A program made the position numbers and the translations under genes. The notes below the pieces were generated by a model. That model worked only from the letters and a program-made list of their open reading frames with translations, was not told where the DNA came from and searched no databases. Source: Chara braunii (taxonomy: Eukaryota > Streptophyta > Charophyceae > Charales > Characeae). Taken from it: 28,250 nt of DNA. The stretch is from positions 1,553,714-1,581,963 of the forward strand of contig BFEA01000346.1 in NCBI GenBank assembly GCA_003427395.1. The letters are read 5' to 3'. This document shows, piece by piece, positions 10,145 through 20,579 of the stretch (the first letter of the stretch is position 1; each line of letters opens with the position of its first letter).

Positions 10145-11312
10145 AAAACTAAGTGCAGAAAGGTATATATTACTTGGATACTTTAAATAATTATGGGTGA
10201 CTAGGTTGAATGACCTAGTCATATGCCCAAGGAAAAAAAAAGTTGTGGTGCCCTGTGTTTATGTATATACAATGACTGAGCTAGATAAATTCCCATAAGT
10301 TTGGATGGTCTAGCTTTAGGCTCTATGTAAGTTGGGTATATGAGACAAATTTATGAAAGACTATGAACTATTGTTTGACAAGGTTAAACCTTGGGGCTGG
10401 TGAAAGTACTTACCGTTGTGGTTTAACCTTGCATGTGGCTGAGTGAGGTCTCTACTTAGTCTGAGTTTCAGTTTGACAGGTAGTTGCTTTAGTTGCTCAC
10501 CACGTGCTAGAGTTGTAGGAGTTAGTTCAATTTTTGCATTTTATGAGCTAATTTTTTTCTACTTAGGTCAATTATTGCATTTTTTTAGATCATTTGTTAT
10601 ACTTGGCTTTGTATAAATCTTGGTAAGCTGCTTTCTCTACGGGAAGCGTTGTCGAAATTTCTACAAAATTAAGGAGTTAGTCAAATCTAGCTTTCAAATA
10701 TCTAAGTAAGTATAAATCCTATAAGTCTACTTCTCTATAGGAGATGCTGCCTAAATTTTTACTACTTCAGGGAGTTAGACAAAATTTGACTTCCTAGAGT
10801 TAAATATTATTTCAGTTTTCATATTGGAGCTGGTATAAATTCTGAAAAGATACTTTTCCTACAGGAATCGCTGCCGAATTTTTTTTTGAATTTAGAGGAG
10901 ATATATTATATTTTGACAGGTGACAGTTCTGGTAATTCAACCTGCTTAGAGAAAATTTTGTCAAAGGTCTACCTTTTTCTTTGCGCATTGGTTTAGTGGT
11001 AGACTTAGACTTCGCATGAGAATATTAAATAACAATATACTATGGAGGTTTATTCCCCATACACTGATAGATAGCATTGGGCGTTGACCTGTCTTGTGTT
11101 ACATGTCCTCTTGATCGTTTCGATTCGGGATTTTAGGTTATATTCAGCTTGATACCATGAGAATCATCTTCTGTTATCACTGATAAAAGGTGGTTGTCGA
11201 TTCGTCAGTGTACGATTCAATTCCAATTCACTCTCACCAACTCAACCTAAAGACTTTAGCCATGTGGTTTGAATTGTTTTATTTGGGTTTTCACCCGAAC
11301 TTTATTGAATGA
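10145..11312 (+). mobile_element. LTR middle segment, forward orientation
   Basis: Similar in reverse complement to about 20300-21330 over most of its length. Shared blocks include CTTGCATGTGGCTGAGTG, TTTGTATAAATYTTGG, GAAGCGYTGYCGAAATTTC, AGCTTGATACYATGAGAATCAT and CTTTATTGAATGACCA. It contains a family ii hairpin (AGCTAGA / TCTAGCT, 10279-10315), a perfect 12-bp palindrome (10379-10390 with 10420-10431) and three family iv hairpin units (10625-10900, CTTTCCTAYAGGAARYGCTGCCGAAATT type). Similarity ends abruptly at GAATGACCA (11312), where gag sequence begins. An LTR 3' end, primer site and gag start are therefore missing here. Confidence 0.75.
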
Positions 11313-12228
11313 CCAGCCCATGGCAGCACCTGCACCGCCCACTCAGTAAGGGTTTATTTAGCTATCCATCAGTTCAGGCCCAGCCCATGGCAGCACCTTC
11401 ACCGCCCGCTCAGTAAGGGTTGCAAGCTAGCGTGGCTGGAGGGGGGAATCAAGGGCAGGCAACCAAGGGAACGGAGGCAGGGGCAACAGAAAAGGAAGAG
11501 GTAGGAATGGTGGAGGCCAAGGTGGGCAGTGAAATGATCAAGGTTATCAGGACCAGGAAGGTTAAGGTAGCCACGAAGGGGGTCAAGGATATGAAAGGCC
11601 TCAGTTTGATTGGCGGAACATCATTTACCGACATTGCGGCAAACAAGACCATTTTTTTCTCTTCTGCCAACAGAGGCGAGACGATGAGAGAGACGGGTCG
11701 ATAGCTTCAAATATTGAAAGTGATATATATGATCAATTGGGGTATACATTGATCCGAAGATTCCTAGCGGAGTAAGGCAAGAAACCCTTAGGTGACTAGC
11801 CACACGACAAGCGCCACCAGCCATATTCAGGTTGTGGCAAGAGAAGGAGGACCCACCTACAAGAGTGAAAGAGGTGGAAAGCAGTGAAGAGGTGACTCAA
11901 AGACTGCAAGCAAGAACTATAAAAGAAGAGTCTATAGTCGTTGAGTCAGATGAAGAAGACACAGATGAAGAGGTGGAATCTGCGTCGATCCTCCTGGTAA
12001 GATGAAGAACTTGTGGGGAAAGATAAGAAAATATCAGCAAAGGTTAGTAGAGATGTGTGATGAGGTAAAGGAATGAAGGACTGATCTTCCTAGGGTTTTT
12101 CTCTAGGAGTCCGACCCAGAATCAGTGCCAGCACTGCAAGGATATCCAGGAGTAGCAACGGTGGGATCGGGCCCAAGGTCCGGTATGACATATAGGCCTC
12201 CTACGAGGCACGACAGAGCTGCACAGGC
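11313..12228 (+). pseudogene. Ty3-type gag pseudogene of element A (nucleocapsid part)
   Basis: Frame 1 reads a Gln/Gly/Arg-rich region followed by FDWRNIIYRHCGKQDHFF and FCQQRRDDERDG. This matches element B gag (FDWRNAICHHCVLKGHTF) and places the CCHC knuckle at 11626-11667. The first Cys is Tyr (TAC, a G-to-A change), so the zinc site is broken. The conserved YIDPKIP and PPAIFRLWQE blocks follow. The first half of gag is missing: the sequence starts at a fusion with LTR DNA at 11312. A 67-bp-offset partial duplication (11313 and 11380, CCAGCCCATGGCAGCACC) and many stops show long decay. The copy is interrupted at 12228 by a foldback element and resumes after 12710. Confidence 0.8.
12221..12228. 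repeat. 8-bp target-site duplication (left)
   Basis: GCACAGGC here and again at 12703-12710, immediately outside the two ends of the foldback element. Confidence 0.85.
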
Positions 12229-12702
12229 CACAAGCGATTATCGGGTAGCTGAAAATTCATGAATGAAAATTCTGAAGTGAGAGTTTTGGGCAGTCTGAAA
12301 ATCCTGAATGGTCTTGAAGTGGTGAAAGGTCCGAAGACCCTGAAAACCACCTGTTTAGGCAGGCTGCATCGTGAAGTGGTGAAGGGTGTCCTGAAGTGGT
12401 CAAGTGAGAGTTTTTGACAGTCTGAAAATCCTGAGTGGTCCTGAAGTGGTGAAAGGTCCGAAGACAATGAAAATCACCCTTCACCACTTGAGGATGCAGA
12501 TTGCCTAAACATGTGGTTTTCAGGGTCTTCGGAGCTTTCACCACTTCAGGACCAATGAGGATTTTCAGACCTGAATGGTCCTGAAGTGGTGAAAGATCCG
12601 AAGACCCTGAAAACCACCTGTTTAGGTAGGCTGCATCCTGAAGTGGTGAAGGGTGTCCTAAAGTGGTGATGAAAAATACGACTGTTGTTAACCTTCTCTC
12701 TC
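12229..12702. mobile_element. Foldback MITE-like element, copy 1 (474 bp)
   Basis: Begins CACAAGCGATTATCGGG and ends GTTAACCTTCTCTCTC, flanked by the 8-bp duplication GCACAGGC. A second copy at 19837-20296 has the same ends and a different 8-bp duplication (TTTAAATG). The interior is built from a ~100-bp unit containing CTGAAGTGGTGAAAGGTCCG, present twice forward, once inverted and once forward again. The inverted pair (12477-12554 and 12576-12653) makes 78-nt arms with about six mismatches and a 21-nt loop. The terminal inverted repeats are weak (GGTTATC against GGTTAAC). The element has no coding capacity, so it would move only with an outside transposase. Eight-bp duplications suggest hAT- or P-type, unproven. 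Confidence 0.85.
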
Positions 12703-12710
12703 GCACAGGC

Positions 12711-13116
12711 GGCTCGAACCGAGGGTCAGGCTAAGGCGAGTGTTAGTCAGGATCCTCCTCCGAGAGAGTCGGAGCAAGAACGAAGGAAAGAGACTGTGAA
12801 GATTGAGGAGGAGGATGAAGAAGATCAGGAAGATGAGAGGCTTCGCCAAGAAGAAGATAGGCGAGCGGAGCAGAGGCCAAAGAAAAGAGGAGCCCAAGAA
12901 GAAGTCGAACCAATTCAGTGCAATGTGGCGCCTAAGAAGAAGAAGAAGTATGCAGTTCGATTGGAAGAGGGCTTCAATGTACAAAGAATGGTGGATACGT
13001 TGCTTGAGGGTCACAACGACCTCATGAACCTAAAAGACATCCTGGCATCGGCCCCAAGGCTACGTGATGGATTGAAGGGTAGACTTTTGCGGTGGTTCGT
13101 GCCAAATGTTCATTAG
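12711..13116 (+). pseudogene. gag-protease linker of element A
   Basis: Resumes the gag frame after the foldback element. It is a highly charged Glu/Lys/Arg region followed by a block with KKKYAVRLEEGFNVQRMVD and LLEGHNDLMNLKDIL. Element B has the same block after its charged region (QKYVVPLNDGLDIEALVD and LLEGHNDLLNLKDIL, 18786-18890). The apparent ATG at 12685 lies inside the foldback element and is not a true start. The TAG at 13114 is an in-frame stop; reading past it in the same frame leads directly to protease. Confidence 0.8.
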
Positions 13117-13851
13117 TGTACGATTCTGCCAAAGGAGGCGGAATGGGCGGAAACACGGACGAAGATGGATTGGAAGTGTGTGACATGCGGGTTAGTGGAC
13201 CCGATGGTGAAAAGTTGAAAGTGCACTGCGATGGTGGATACGGGTGCAAAAATGAACATCATCAGAGAAGCTGATGCACTTAGGCTGGGGATGGAGATAA
13301 ACCGCTCTGATTGTGGTATCTTGCATGGTGCCAACTGCAAGGCAGTGTTTTGTGGGACGGCCTCGAATGTGGTCGTTGAAGTTGGCAAAATGAACTCAAG
13401 GACTTGTTTCTTCGTCATGCCAGATGTGGATTGTCCTATTTTTCTGGGAAGGTCATTCCTATGCAGGACAGAGACCCTGGTCTTCAACAAACACGATGAC
13501 ACGATGATCTTGCTCCTGTGTGATCCAGCGTGTGGAAACTACGAAGTTGTCACCAGCCGAAACACCGGACCTCGAAGTGTAAGGAATTGACCCAACCCCG
13601 ACTCGTTCACTGTGGAAGCGTTTGAAAACAAGAGATGAAGGTTCTTGGAAGAACCCGAGGAAAAAGGCAGAGCTGAGGTGCTTTCACTCAGTTTATCTGA
13701 TGTGAATAAAATCATGGACTTGGTAGCAACTCACGAAACCGTGGATCTTGAGGTCATTCGGGCGTTGAGAGAGCAAGTTTTGGAATTTCCTCAAGTAGGA
13801 GAGGTGGAGTTGGTTTATCGGCTTCGGGAGGAAGGAGGGATCCTGCGATGA
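13117..13851 (+). pseudogene. Retropepsin (aspartic protease) of element A
   Basis: In the same frame, after a TGA at 13216, the sequence reads MVDTGAKMNI (catalytic DTG at 13237-13245). ALRLGMEI, a Val-rich strand, and the flap-to-core block MPDVDCPIFLGRSFL follow, the usual layout of a Ty3-type retropepsin. It would cleave the Gag-Pol polyprotein. Stops at 13588, 13636 and 13849 interrupt the linker before RT, and the element then ends; RT, RNase H and integrase of this copy are not in the window. Unlike element B, the catalytic Asp is intact. Confidence 0.85.
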
Positions 13852-13888
13852 CCCTATCGCAAAATGTGAGCTGACCTTTTTTAGGGGA

Positions 13889-16176
13889 CGACTGTTAGTG
13901 ATTGCATGGGGTTGACTTAGAATAATTCAAAAAGTTAATCAACTAAGTAAGATACATGACTAATGTTTTTGCGATCAGAACAAGCGAAAGATGAAAAACT
14001 TGGATAAACGAACCCTTGTTTTGGTTGAATGCGTTGTGAACATTACATGCTTGCTGACAATACTTTGTGTTTTTGCTCAAACTCAGTTTTGTTTTCTGCA
14101 TAGTAGGGTAGTCTGTTAGTGTTCGCCTTATGCTTGAGCGATAGGCAAGTACATATCTGTATTTTGTTTTCGCATTGTCTCTTCTTGTATGATTGTTTTT
14201 TTGTAGGACTTTGACTAGCCTCTGAGTTAGCAGAAGTTATGAGAGTCTCTTTTCCTTATGGGAGATTCTACCAAAATTCCTGCTAAATACTCAAAGTTAG
14301 TCAAGTTTTTAAGATGTCAGCTATGATAGGATATAGTTTAGTCTTTGGGGTCAGTAAGAATTTTGAAAGTCGTCCTTTCTAAAGGAAGTGCTGTCGAAAT
14401 TTCTACAAAAACCAGAGAGTTAGTTATTTTCATATATCTTCTGAGTCTCAAGTTTTTCTTTTAAGATTTATTATAGTAATATTCTGCGAGCACACTTCCC
14501 TAAAGGAAGTGCTGCCAAAATTTTCAAGATTTTCACATCGTTACCAGACGCTACGACTAAGTAGCTTAGAGTGCAAATACGGAGTTGAAATCCGTTAACT
14601 CAATAGGCGATATCTGCCTTGATTGTGTGACGAAGTTCATTGCTACCTGTGTGTTTCCTTCAAAGTCTTGAGCTTCATCAACTTCTGCTATTAAATTGTT
14701 AGCAGGTTGGTTTGCGACTCAACTCCTACCCACTGTGATACCCACGCCCAGATGTCTGTGATCCTGTAGGCGAAAAACATTTCTGTATGAAAGAAAACCT
14801 ATCCTTGGAACCTCTCTTGAATGGCTATGCAGAAGTTGTGTGAAATGGATCGGACGGGCATACCTTTGTTGAGTGGGGGTTGGAAAGGGGCGTGTGGGAC
14901 ATGAACATGGGATCAAAGGGGTTAACCACGTTTTGTGGCATTTTGATGTGAATTTTTCATTGGGTTTCATGTGTGTGCAGGTATGTATGGGAGCAAGGAC
15001 TCGCTCCTGGATTGAGAGTGATATGGATGAATGAGTGCAAGGTGTGCGTGACAAGGTTCAACTATGGCTATGAGAATAACTCTCCCTGATTTCTCCCGAG
15101 ACTCGCTCTTTCCTTTTTCTTATTTTTCTCTTGCCGAACGTATCTAGCGAGCAGGCAGGAGAAGCCGAACGCAAGGTTTAGCGGTCGACGTTTGTTCGGA
15201 CCGAGACTTAGTTTGGGTATGGCGAATTGCTCGCCAATCCACGACTACTCTTATTTTTCTTCCCTCAGGGGAGGGACGAGTGAATCCCATCTCAAAGGGG
15301 TTTAGTTTTTTAAATTATTAGTCAGACGTTGGTCCCGAGCCTGGAATTCGAGGTCCTTGTCTAGGACATCCCAGACTCTGGTCCAACACAAAATGGTTTC
15401 CCCCTTGAGCTGGGGCAGATTGGTTAAACGACAGGGGCGTCGCAAGGGCCGCACGACTTATCCTTCAGCCGTGCAATATCGTGAAGGAAGGCACTTGAGT
15501 GTTGTACACAACCCCGAAACCCATGAGAGGGTGCGTGGATGTGGGTAACGCATGAAGCATCGCCATGACAGCAGATCAAGTGAGTACACATGACTGATCG
15601 TTATGATTCCCTTCGTGTCTGCACTCTTTTTATGCAAATCTGCAAGGGCCTCGCTCAGACATATTGACTTTTCAAAGTTATGGGTCAGGATGTATGAAAA
15701 AGGGACTAGGCTTATTTTGTTTGTCTGAGTTAGTTTGTTTTGTTGCCTACGACGTGGTTGAGTTAGGATGTCCCAGTCGACCGACGCTGAACCGCACGTG
15801 GGAGATCAACGCCCCAGAGTGACGGTTCACGTACAGGTCCGAGTTAGGCGTGGACCGCTCGTACCCCCTATGCTACATCATTCGAGAAACGCCCTCGGCA
15901 GAGCCGCCTCCGCGATTGCAAGTAAAAGCTTTCGCGTGTGGTTCAGTAGCTCGGCGGGGATACCCCCACCCAAGGGATGGTTACAGCTCCCGCGGGTGGA
16001 GGTATGTTGTACCTTGTGAGACCCTGTCCTGTCGTAGGGACTCGATGGAGGTATAGCTGGCGCACTTGGCCGGAGCGGCTCCACCACTTTCCTTCTCGTG
16101 AAGCGACTTGCAAATTCTGCCAATCCTGCGTGACGCGGCCGGGAAGGTTCCCCAAGCGGGGACCGTGCGCTCGACA
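13889..16176 (+). mobile_element. 5' LTR of element B (3' part certain, 5' limit uncertain)
   Basis: Ends CGCTCGACA at 16176, 2 bp before the primer site. The last 200 bp match the reverse complement of 19213-19385 (GGTATAGCT, GCACTTGG, GCGGCCGGGAAGG and GGGACCG blocks). The 14240-14530 part has family iv hairpin units, one being a perfect CACTTCC-CTAAA-GGAAGTG (14493-14511). The 14900-15000 part shares GTGCAGGTATGT with reverse complement 19685-19700. A possible start is TGTTAGTGATTG at 13889 or TGTTAGTGTTCGCC at about 14116. Neither is confirmed by a flanking duplication. Short open frames inside (for example 15357-16222) have no recognisable domain. Confidence 0.65.
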
Positions 16177-16178
16177 GG

Positions 16179-16195
16179 TGGCGCCGTTGCCAGGG
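16179..16195 (+). other. Primer binding site complementary to tRNA-Asp
   Basis: TGGCGCCGTTGCCAGGG, two bases after the LTR end, is complementary to the 3' end of plant tRNA-Asp (…CCCCGGCAACGGCGCCA) with one mismatch. It would prime minus-strand DNA synthesis. The site fixes the orientation of element B and the LTR boundary. tRNA-Asp priming is familiar in plant Athila-type Ty3 elements. Confidence 0.85.
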
Positions 16196-16610
16196 ATCTT
16201 GGCTGCCTACCGAGGTCCATAGTGAACGAACTTGGGTTTAGTGCAGAACGATGATTCAGGCAAAACGACACTCTTTGTGATTAGAGGATGATATAGTGTG
16301 TTCTTGGTTTTAATATTGTCGTTATGGTCTAAGAGAATGTTCCTATAAATCTTGTAAGGCCCCAAAAAAAGCCTCGCTGTCATAATCAGGAACGCTAAGT
16401 ATTAAGACTTGGCGTAGCGTGGGCGAATTCGTAATGTGATTGTATGGTGGTGTGAATGTTTGTGAATGAGTGATGAGGTTTCAAACTAGGTAGCAAGGGA
16501 CAACCTCTTAAGATTTGAGGTTGGACTGGCTATGAGGGATTGTTAAAGTAGTTTGGTTGACCTTGTATAAGTGTTGTATATTGACAGGGAGCTGATCATC
16601 AGAGAGCGAG
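16196..16610 (+). other. 5' untranslated leader of element B
   Basis: No open frame. TGTATATTGACAG at about 16575-16588, just before the gag start, resembles a 3' splice site, but without a strong pyrimidine tract. Confidence 0.5.
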
Positions 16611-18959
16611 ATGGCTGATGATGAGCTTAATGAGGTCAATGGCGCGGGTCAACGGCCAGTTATGTTGGGACAGCTGGTTGCTCTATTAGATGGGCGAGCG
16701 GTGACGCGATCCAACATCCTGAAGGTTCAGATCTTCCACTTCAAAGGAGAGAAGGTGTCAGAGTGGCTTGAGTTGCTCGAGCAAATTACTGACGAAATGA
16801 CGGAAGAAAAGAAATTTCGTCAAATCTCGAAGTACGTTTGGTGGGAGATGCGGCCAGAAGTTATGCGGGTAGCAACTGAGGCCGCAAGAAATTGGAGGAA
16901 CTTTAAGGCAGAAATGCAGAGGCGGTATCAACTGGGGGATGACCTCCTTACGACGGAGGACTTGGAAAGGTTAGAGAGGTCGGATTTCACGACGGTGGGT
17001 GCCTTCGTGACGACGTTCGAGAAGATGGCGAGGAAGGTTCCAGGGTTGGCTGAGGAGTCCCAATGTGCTATCTTATTGAGCAACTTCACGGAGTGTGAGA
17101 GCATTTCCTTGACAAGAAGAGAAGTTATAGGGCGGAAATTGACATGGGAAACAGTGAAACAAAGTTTGGCGGATTGGGAGTTGGACCAGGTGTACTAGTT
17201 CGAGATGAAACAAGAACGGCAGAAATGAAAGGTCCGAGTTGTTACTGAAGGAGCAGGTATCAACCTTCAACAACTCATTGTGGATGGAATAGCTAAGTAT
17301 CAAGCATACCAGCAGAAGGTGGCAGGGAAACGAGTTTTGACAGTGACCCAGCTACAGGCTAGAGCCGCACAGAAAGGGAAGGTGGTAAAACAACTGGAAG
17401 ATGATGATGATGATGATGAAGAGGAGGAACCGGTAAAGCTGACAAAAAGTCAGAGGAAGGCGAGGAACCAGCCCGTAGGTGGTCAAGGTTCAGGGAAGAA
17501 TACAGGAGTATAACTCGCCGCGTCAGTCCAAGTAAATGCAAATCAGGTAAGTACGAGTGGGGCGCCGCCACAGGAACCAGCGCCGGTTGGACCTTGGCCA
17601 GGGGCCATTCCTCCTGTTTGGCCGGGATATAGTCCATATGGCCCGTGACCATTTTACAACCAAGTCGGGCCGCCCGTAGGAGGACCGACTGTGCATACTG
17701 CAGGAGGGTACCCCAGTGCGTCAGGTCAAGGAGTGAACTGGCAAGGAGGGGGCCAACAGCAGCAGCCGACACCCCCGCCACAGATCGACCAGCCCGGTCA
17801 AGCGACGGGTCAGGGATGAGGACAAAGCCAAGGGGGTAACGGGCAAGGCAGTCAGGGCCGAGGCGGTGGAGACCGCGAACGAGGTTACAACAATGGTGGA
17901 CAAAACGGTCAAGGGGATGGACGCGGAGGCAATTGGAATGGGCAAGCTGGGAATGACAGACCAAGGTTTGATTGGAGGAATGCTATCTGCCATCATTGTG
18001 TGTTGAAAGGGCATACCTTCAAGTTTTGCCAGATTCGAAGGGTAGATGAGAGGAATGGCCTTATCTCGACGAATATGGACGGGGATGTCTACGATAAGTA
18101 TGAAAAATATATTGACCCCAAGATTCCTGGTGGTATGCGAGAGGAGGCGCTTCGTCGAGCTGAACAAGGTCCACCACCACCGGCTATATTTCGACTCTGG
18201 CAGGAGGAAGAAGTAAGGCCAACGATAAAGGTAGAAGAACTGACCAATGATGAGTCTGATAAGGAGACCAGGGAGGATGAGTCAGTGGTGGTAGAAGTTG
18301 AGGAAAAGGAGGAGCCATATTGCCATGAAAGGGCGAGTGAGACCATGGAGCGAATGAAAGACCTCATGGAGAAAATACAGAGGTTGAACTTGAAAATGAG
18401 GACCATTTGCCATGAAGTGGTGAAACCAATGGCTGTCCTATTAGGCCCAGAGACGGGGTCGTCAAGTGCTAAACCGGCTTGTAAGACCTTGGGCTCAACC
18501 CCGCGATCAGGCATTGCATTTTGTCAGGCTCGAGGACAACCTACGGTCCGACAAGCCGTGTGCACAAAGAGTAAGAATAGAGATCCCAATAGTAGTCAGA
18601 AACCTCCAAGTGAAAGTCAGCCACGAGAGAAGGAGCCAACTATTTACGTAGGGGACGAAGGCAAGGAGGATGAGAAAGATGAGCGGCAAAGGAAAAAAAA
18701 GGAAGAGCAAGTTGCTCAACGTGCAAAGAAGAGGAAGCCGGAAGATAGGTCAGAAAGAGTGGCAAAAGGAGAAGGCTTGTGAAAGCAAAAATATGTTGTA
18801 CCATTAAATGATGGCCTGGATATTGAAGCCTTGGTTGATAGGCTTCTAGAAGGGCATAATGACCTGCTTAATTTAAAGGATATCCTCACCTCTGCGCCTA
18901 AGCTTAGGGAAGGATTCAACCTCGGCTCTCTCGTCGAAGGGTCGCGAGTGTACGACTAG
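16611..18959 (+). pseudogene. Ty3-type gag of element B
   Basis: One frame runs from ATG 16611 to 18959 without a frameshift but with stops at 17196, 17226, 17511, 17646, 17817 and 18780, so it is a young but dead copy. Order: capsid-like helical domain (residues about 35-150, with FHFKGEKVSEWLELL and WRNFKAEMQRRYQL, typical of retrotransposon gag), an acidic stretch (DDDDDDEEEE), a Pro/Gln/Gly-rich region, a CCHC knuckle (17988-18029), then a charged Glu/Lys linker and the LLEGHNDLLNLKDIL block that precedes protease. Gag would form the virus-like particle and bind element RNA. ATG 16611 is chosen because it is the first in the homologous frame, 0.4 kb after the primer site. Confidence 0.88.
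17988..18029 (+). other. CCHC zinc knuckle of gag
   Basis: CHHCVLKGHTFKFC fits C-x2-C-x4-H-x4-C exactly. All four ligands are intact here, unlike the copy at 11626. Confidence 0.92.
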
Positions 18960-19036
18960 GAAATCTCATCCCTACCGAGGCTCATTGGCCGGTCCCTGGG
19001 ACGAAATAAGATTGGAAATCGGTTGGGACCGGGAGT

Positions 19037-19212
19037 GTGAACTTGAGTATAAAGGGTAAACCGTGTAGTGGGATGTTAAATACAGGAGTGGAAATGAATA
19101 TCGTCAAGGAATTCGACGCACTCCGCTTGGGAATGGATATCGATCGAATGGACTCGGGCTTCTTTTACGGCGCAAGTGGGAAGACTCTCTTTACTAGGAC
19201 AACCTCAAACGT
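19037..19212 (+). pseudogene. Protease of element B, N-terminal part
   Basis: Reads MLNTGVEMNIVKEFDALRLG and on to TTSNVV, aligned with the element A protease (MVDTGAKMNIIREADALRLG). The catalytic Asp is Asn (AAT, 19079-19081, a G-to-A change), so this copy could not be active. The frame differs from gag, so an indel lies between 18959 and 19037. The match stops at SNVV, exactly where a 4.2-kb insertion begins; the second part resumes at 23458. Confidence 0.85.
19209..19212. repeat. Target-site duplication ACGT (left)
   Basis: ACGT at 19209-19212 and 23458-23461. AACGT (19208-19212 and 23457-23461) is an alternative 5-bp reading, which would end the insertion in GAC instead of GACA. Confidence 0.6.
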
Positions 19213-19836
19213 TGTCGAGCGCATCGGTCCCGCAAAGGGGACCCTCCCGGCCGCGTCATGCAGGATTTTGCAGGACTTCGTCGTAGAACGTTGCCGCTCC
19301 AACCGAGTGCGCTAGCTATACCTCTCGCGAACCCCTACGACAGGATAGGGCCACGCCTCCCGAGGCCTTGGGAGCAAACTCCAACATCCATGGCCTAGAG
19401 AGAAATCAAGGGGTTTGACTTTGACGGCTGCCATGGACTCCAACGTCTAAATATAACAATTCTAAGAAGCAAAAAAGAAAAGATGGATTTGACCTCTCTC
19501 TTGATACATAGCTATCTAATCATTACGCATGACACCAATGGTCATGTAGACACAAGAGACATAAATATAAAGAGTTATGAAATATGAGACTATCACTCTC
19601 ACAATCACAGTGTGACTTCCTTCAAAAAGGTATATATTATATAATCGCAGACAAAATCAATCCGGACTTCAACTCTCAAGACATACCTGCAATCATATCA
19701 AAGCGTCAACACCAACAAACACGCACTACATGGGGTCAACTTTAACCATTATTTGTACTCACACCCCTTGCTTTAACCACACAAACCCAACCTTCATCCA
19801 ACATTCCATAATTAAATACTCAGTCCCTTTTAAATG

Positions 19837-20296
19837 CACAAGCGGTTATCGGGTAACTGAAAATTCATGAATGAAAATCCTGAAGTGAGAGTTTTGGGCA
19901 GTCTGAAAATCCTGAATGGTTCTGAAGTGGTGAAAGGTCCGAAGACCCTGAAAACCGTCCGTTTAGGCAGGCTGCATCCTGAAGTGGTGAAGGGTGTCCT
20001 GATGTGGTCAAGTGAGAGTTTTTGGCAGTCTGAAAATCCTGAATGGTGCTGAAGTGGTGAAAGGTCCGAAGACCATGAAAACCAACCTTCACCACTTGAG
20101 GATGCGGCATGCCTAAACATGTGGTTTTCAGGGTCTTCGGTTCAGGACCATTCAGGATTTTCAGACCTGAATGCTCTTGAAGTGGTGAAAGGTCCGAAGA
20201 CCCTGAAAGCCACCTGTTTAGGCAGGCTGCATCCTCAAGTGGTGAAGGGTGTCCTGAAGTGGTGATGAAAAATACGACTGTTGTTAACCTTCTCTC
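19837..20296. mobile_element. Foldback MITE-like element, copy 2 (460 bp)
   Basis: Same ends as copy 1 at 12229 (CACAAGCGGTTATCGGG and GTTAACCTTCTCTC), flanked by a different 8-bp duplication, TTTAAATG, at 19829-19836 and 20297-20304. Inverted arms 20086-20140 and 20194-20248 (55 nt) pair with few mismatches. It is inserted inside the solo LTR, just beyond the GAATGACCA block (seen on this strand as TGGTCATTC at 20303), and so is younger than that LTR. Confidence 0.85.
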
Positions 20297-20408
20297 TTTA
20301 AATGGTCATTCAATAAAGTCCGGGTAAAACCTAAAAAAAAACATTTCAATCCACAGAGGCTACGGCCTTTAGGTTGAGTAGCGGAAAATAATTAGAGTTG
20401 ACCCAGGA

Positions 20409-20434
20409 ACCGACCTGTTATCAAAAGATAACAG
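20409..20434. repeat. Perfect 8-bp hairpin CTGTTATC-AAAA-GATAACAG
   Basis: Arms 20415-20422 and 20427-20434. Relatives lie near 3684 (loop GAGA) and 11171 (loop ACT, reverse orientation). The stem is kept while the loop varies. Confidence 0.8.
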
Positions 20435-20579
20435 AAAATGATTCTCATAGTATCAAGCTGGAGTTAGTCAAGCCTTGAATCAATATGAAATAAGAGTAAC
20501 CTGCAACACAGTACAAGTCAGTGCCCAAGCTGTGTTTGAGTGACTTTATACAGTAATCTTATCTCCCTACCTCACCTCT

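Noticed and set aside
12685-12710. ATG at 12685 as the start of a gene
   Set aside because: It lies in the end of the foldback element and its target duplication; the downstream protein is a continuation of gag from before the insertion.
14240-14530. Hammerhead ribozyme motifs (retrozyme) in the hairpin arrays
   Set aside because: GAAA occurs after CTGTC, but no CTGATGA core with matching stems was found on either strand.
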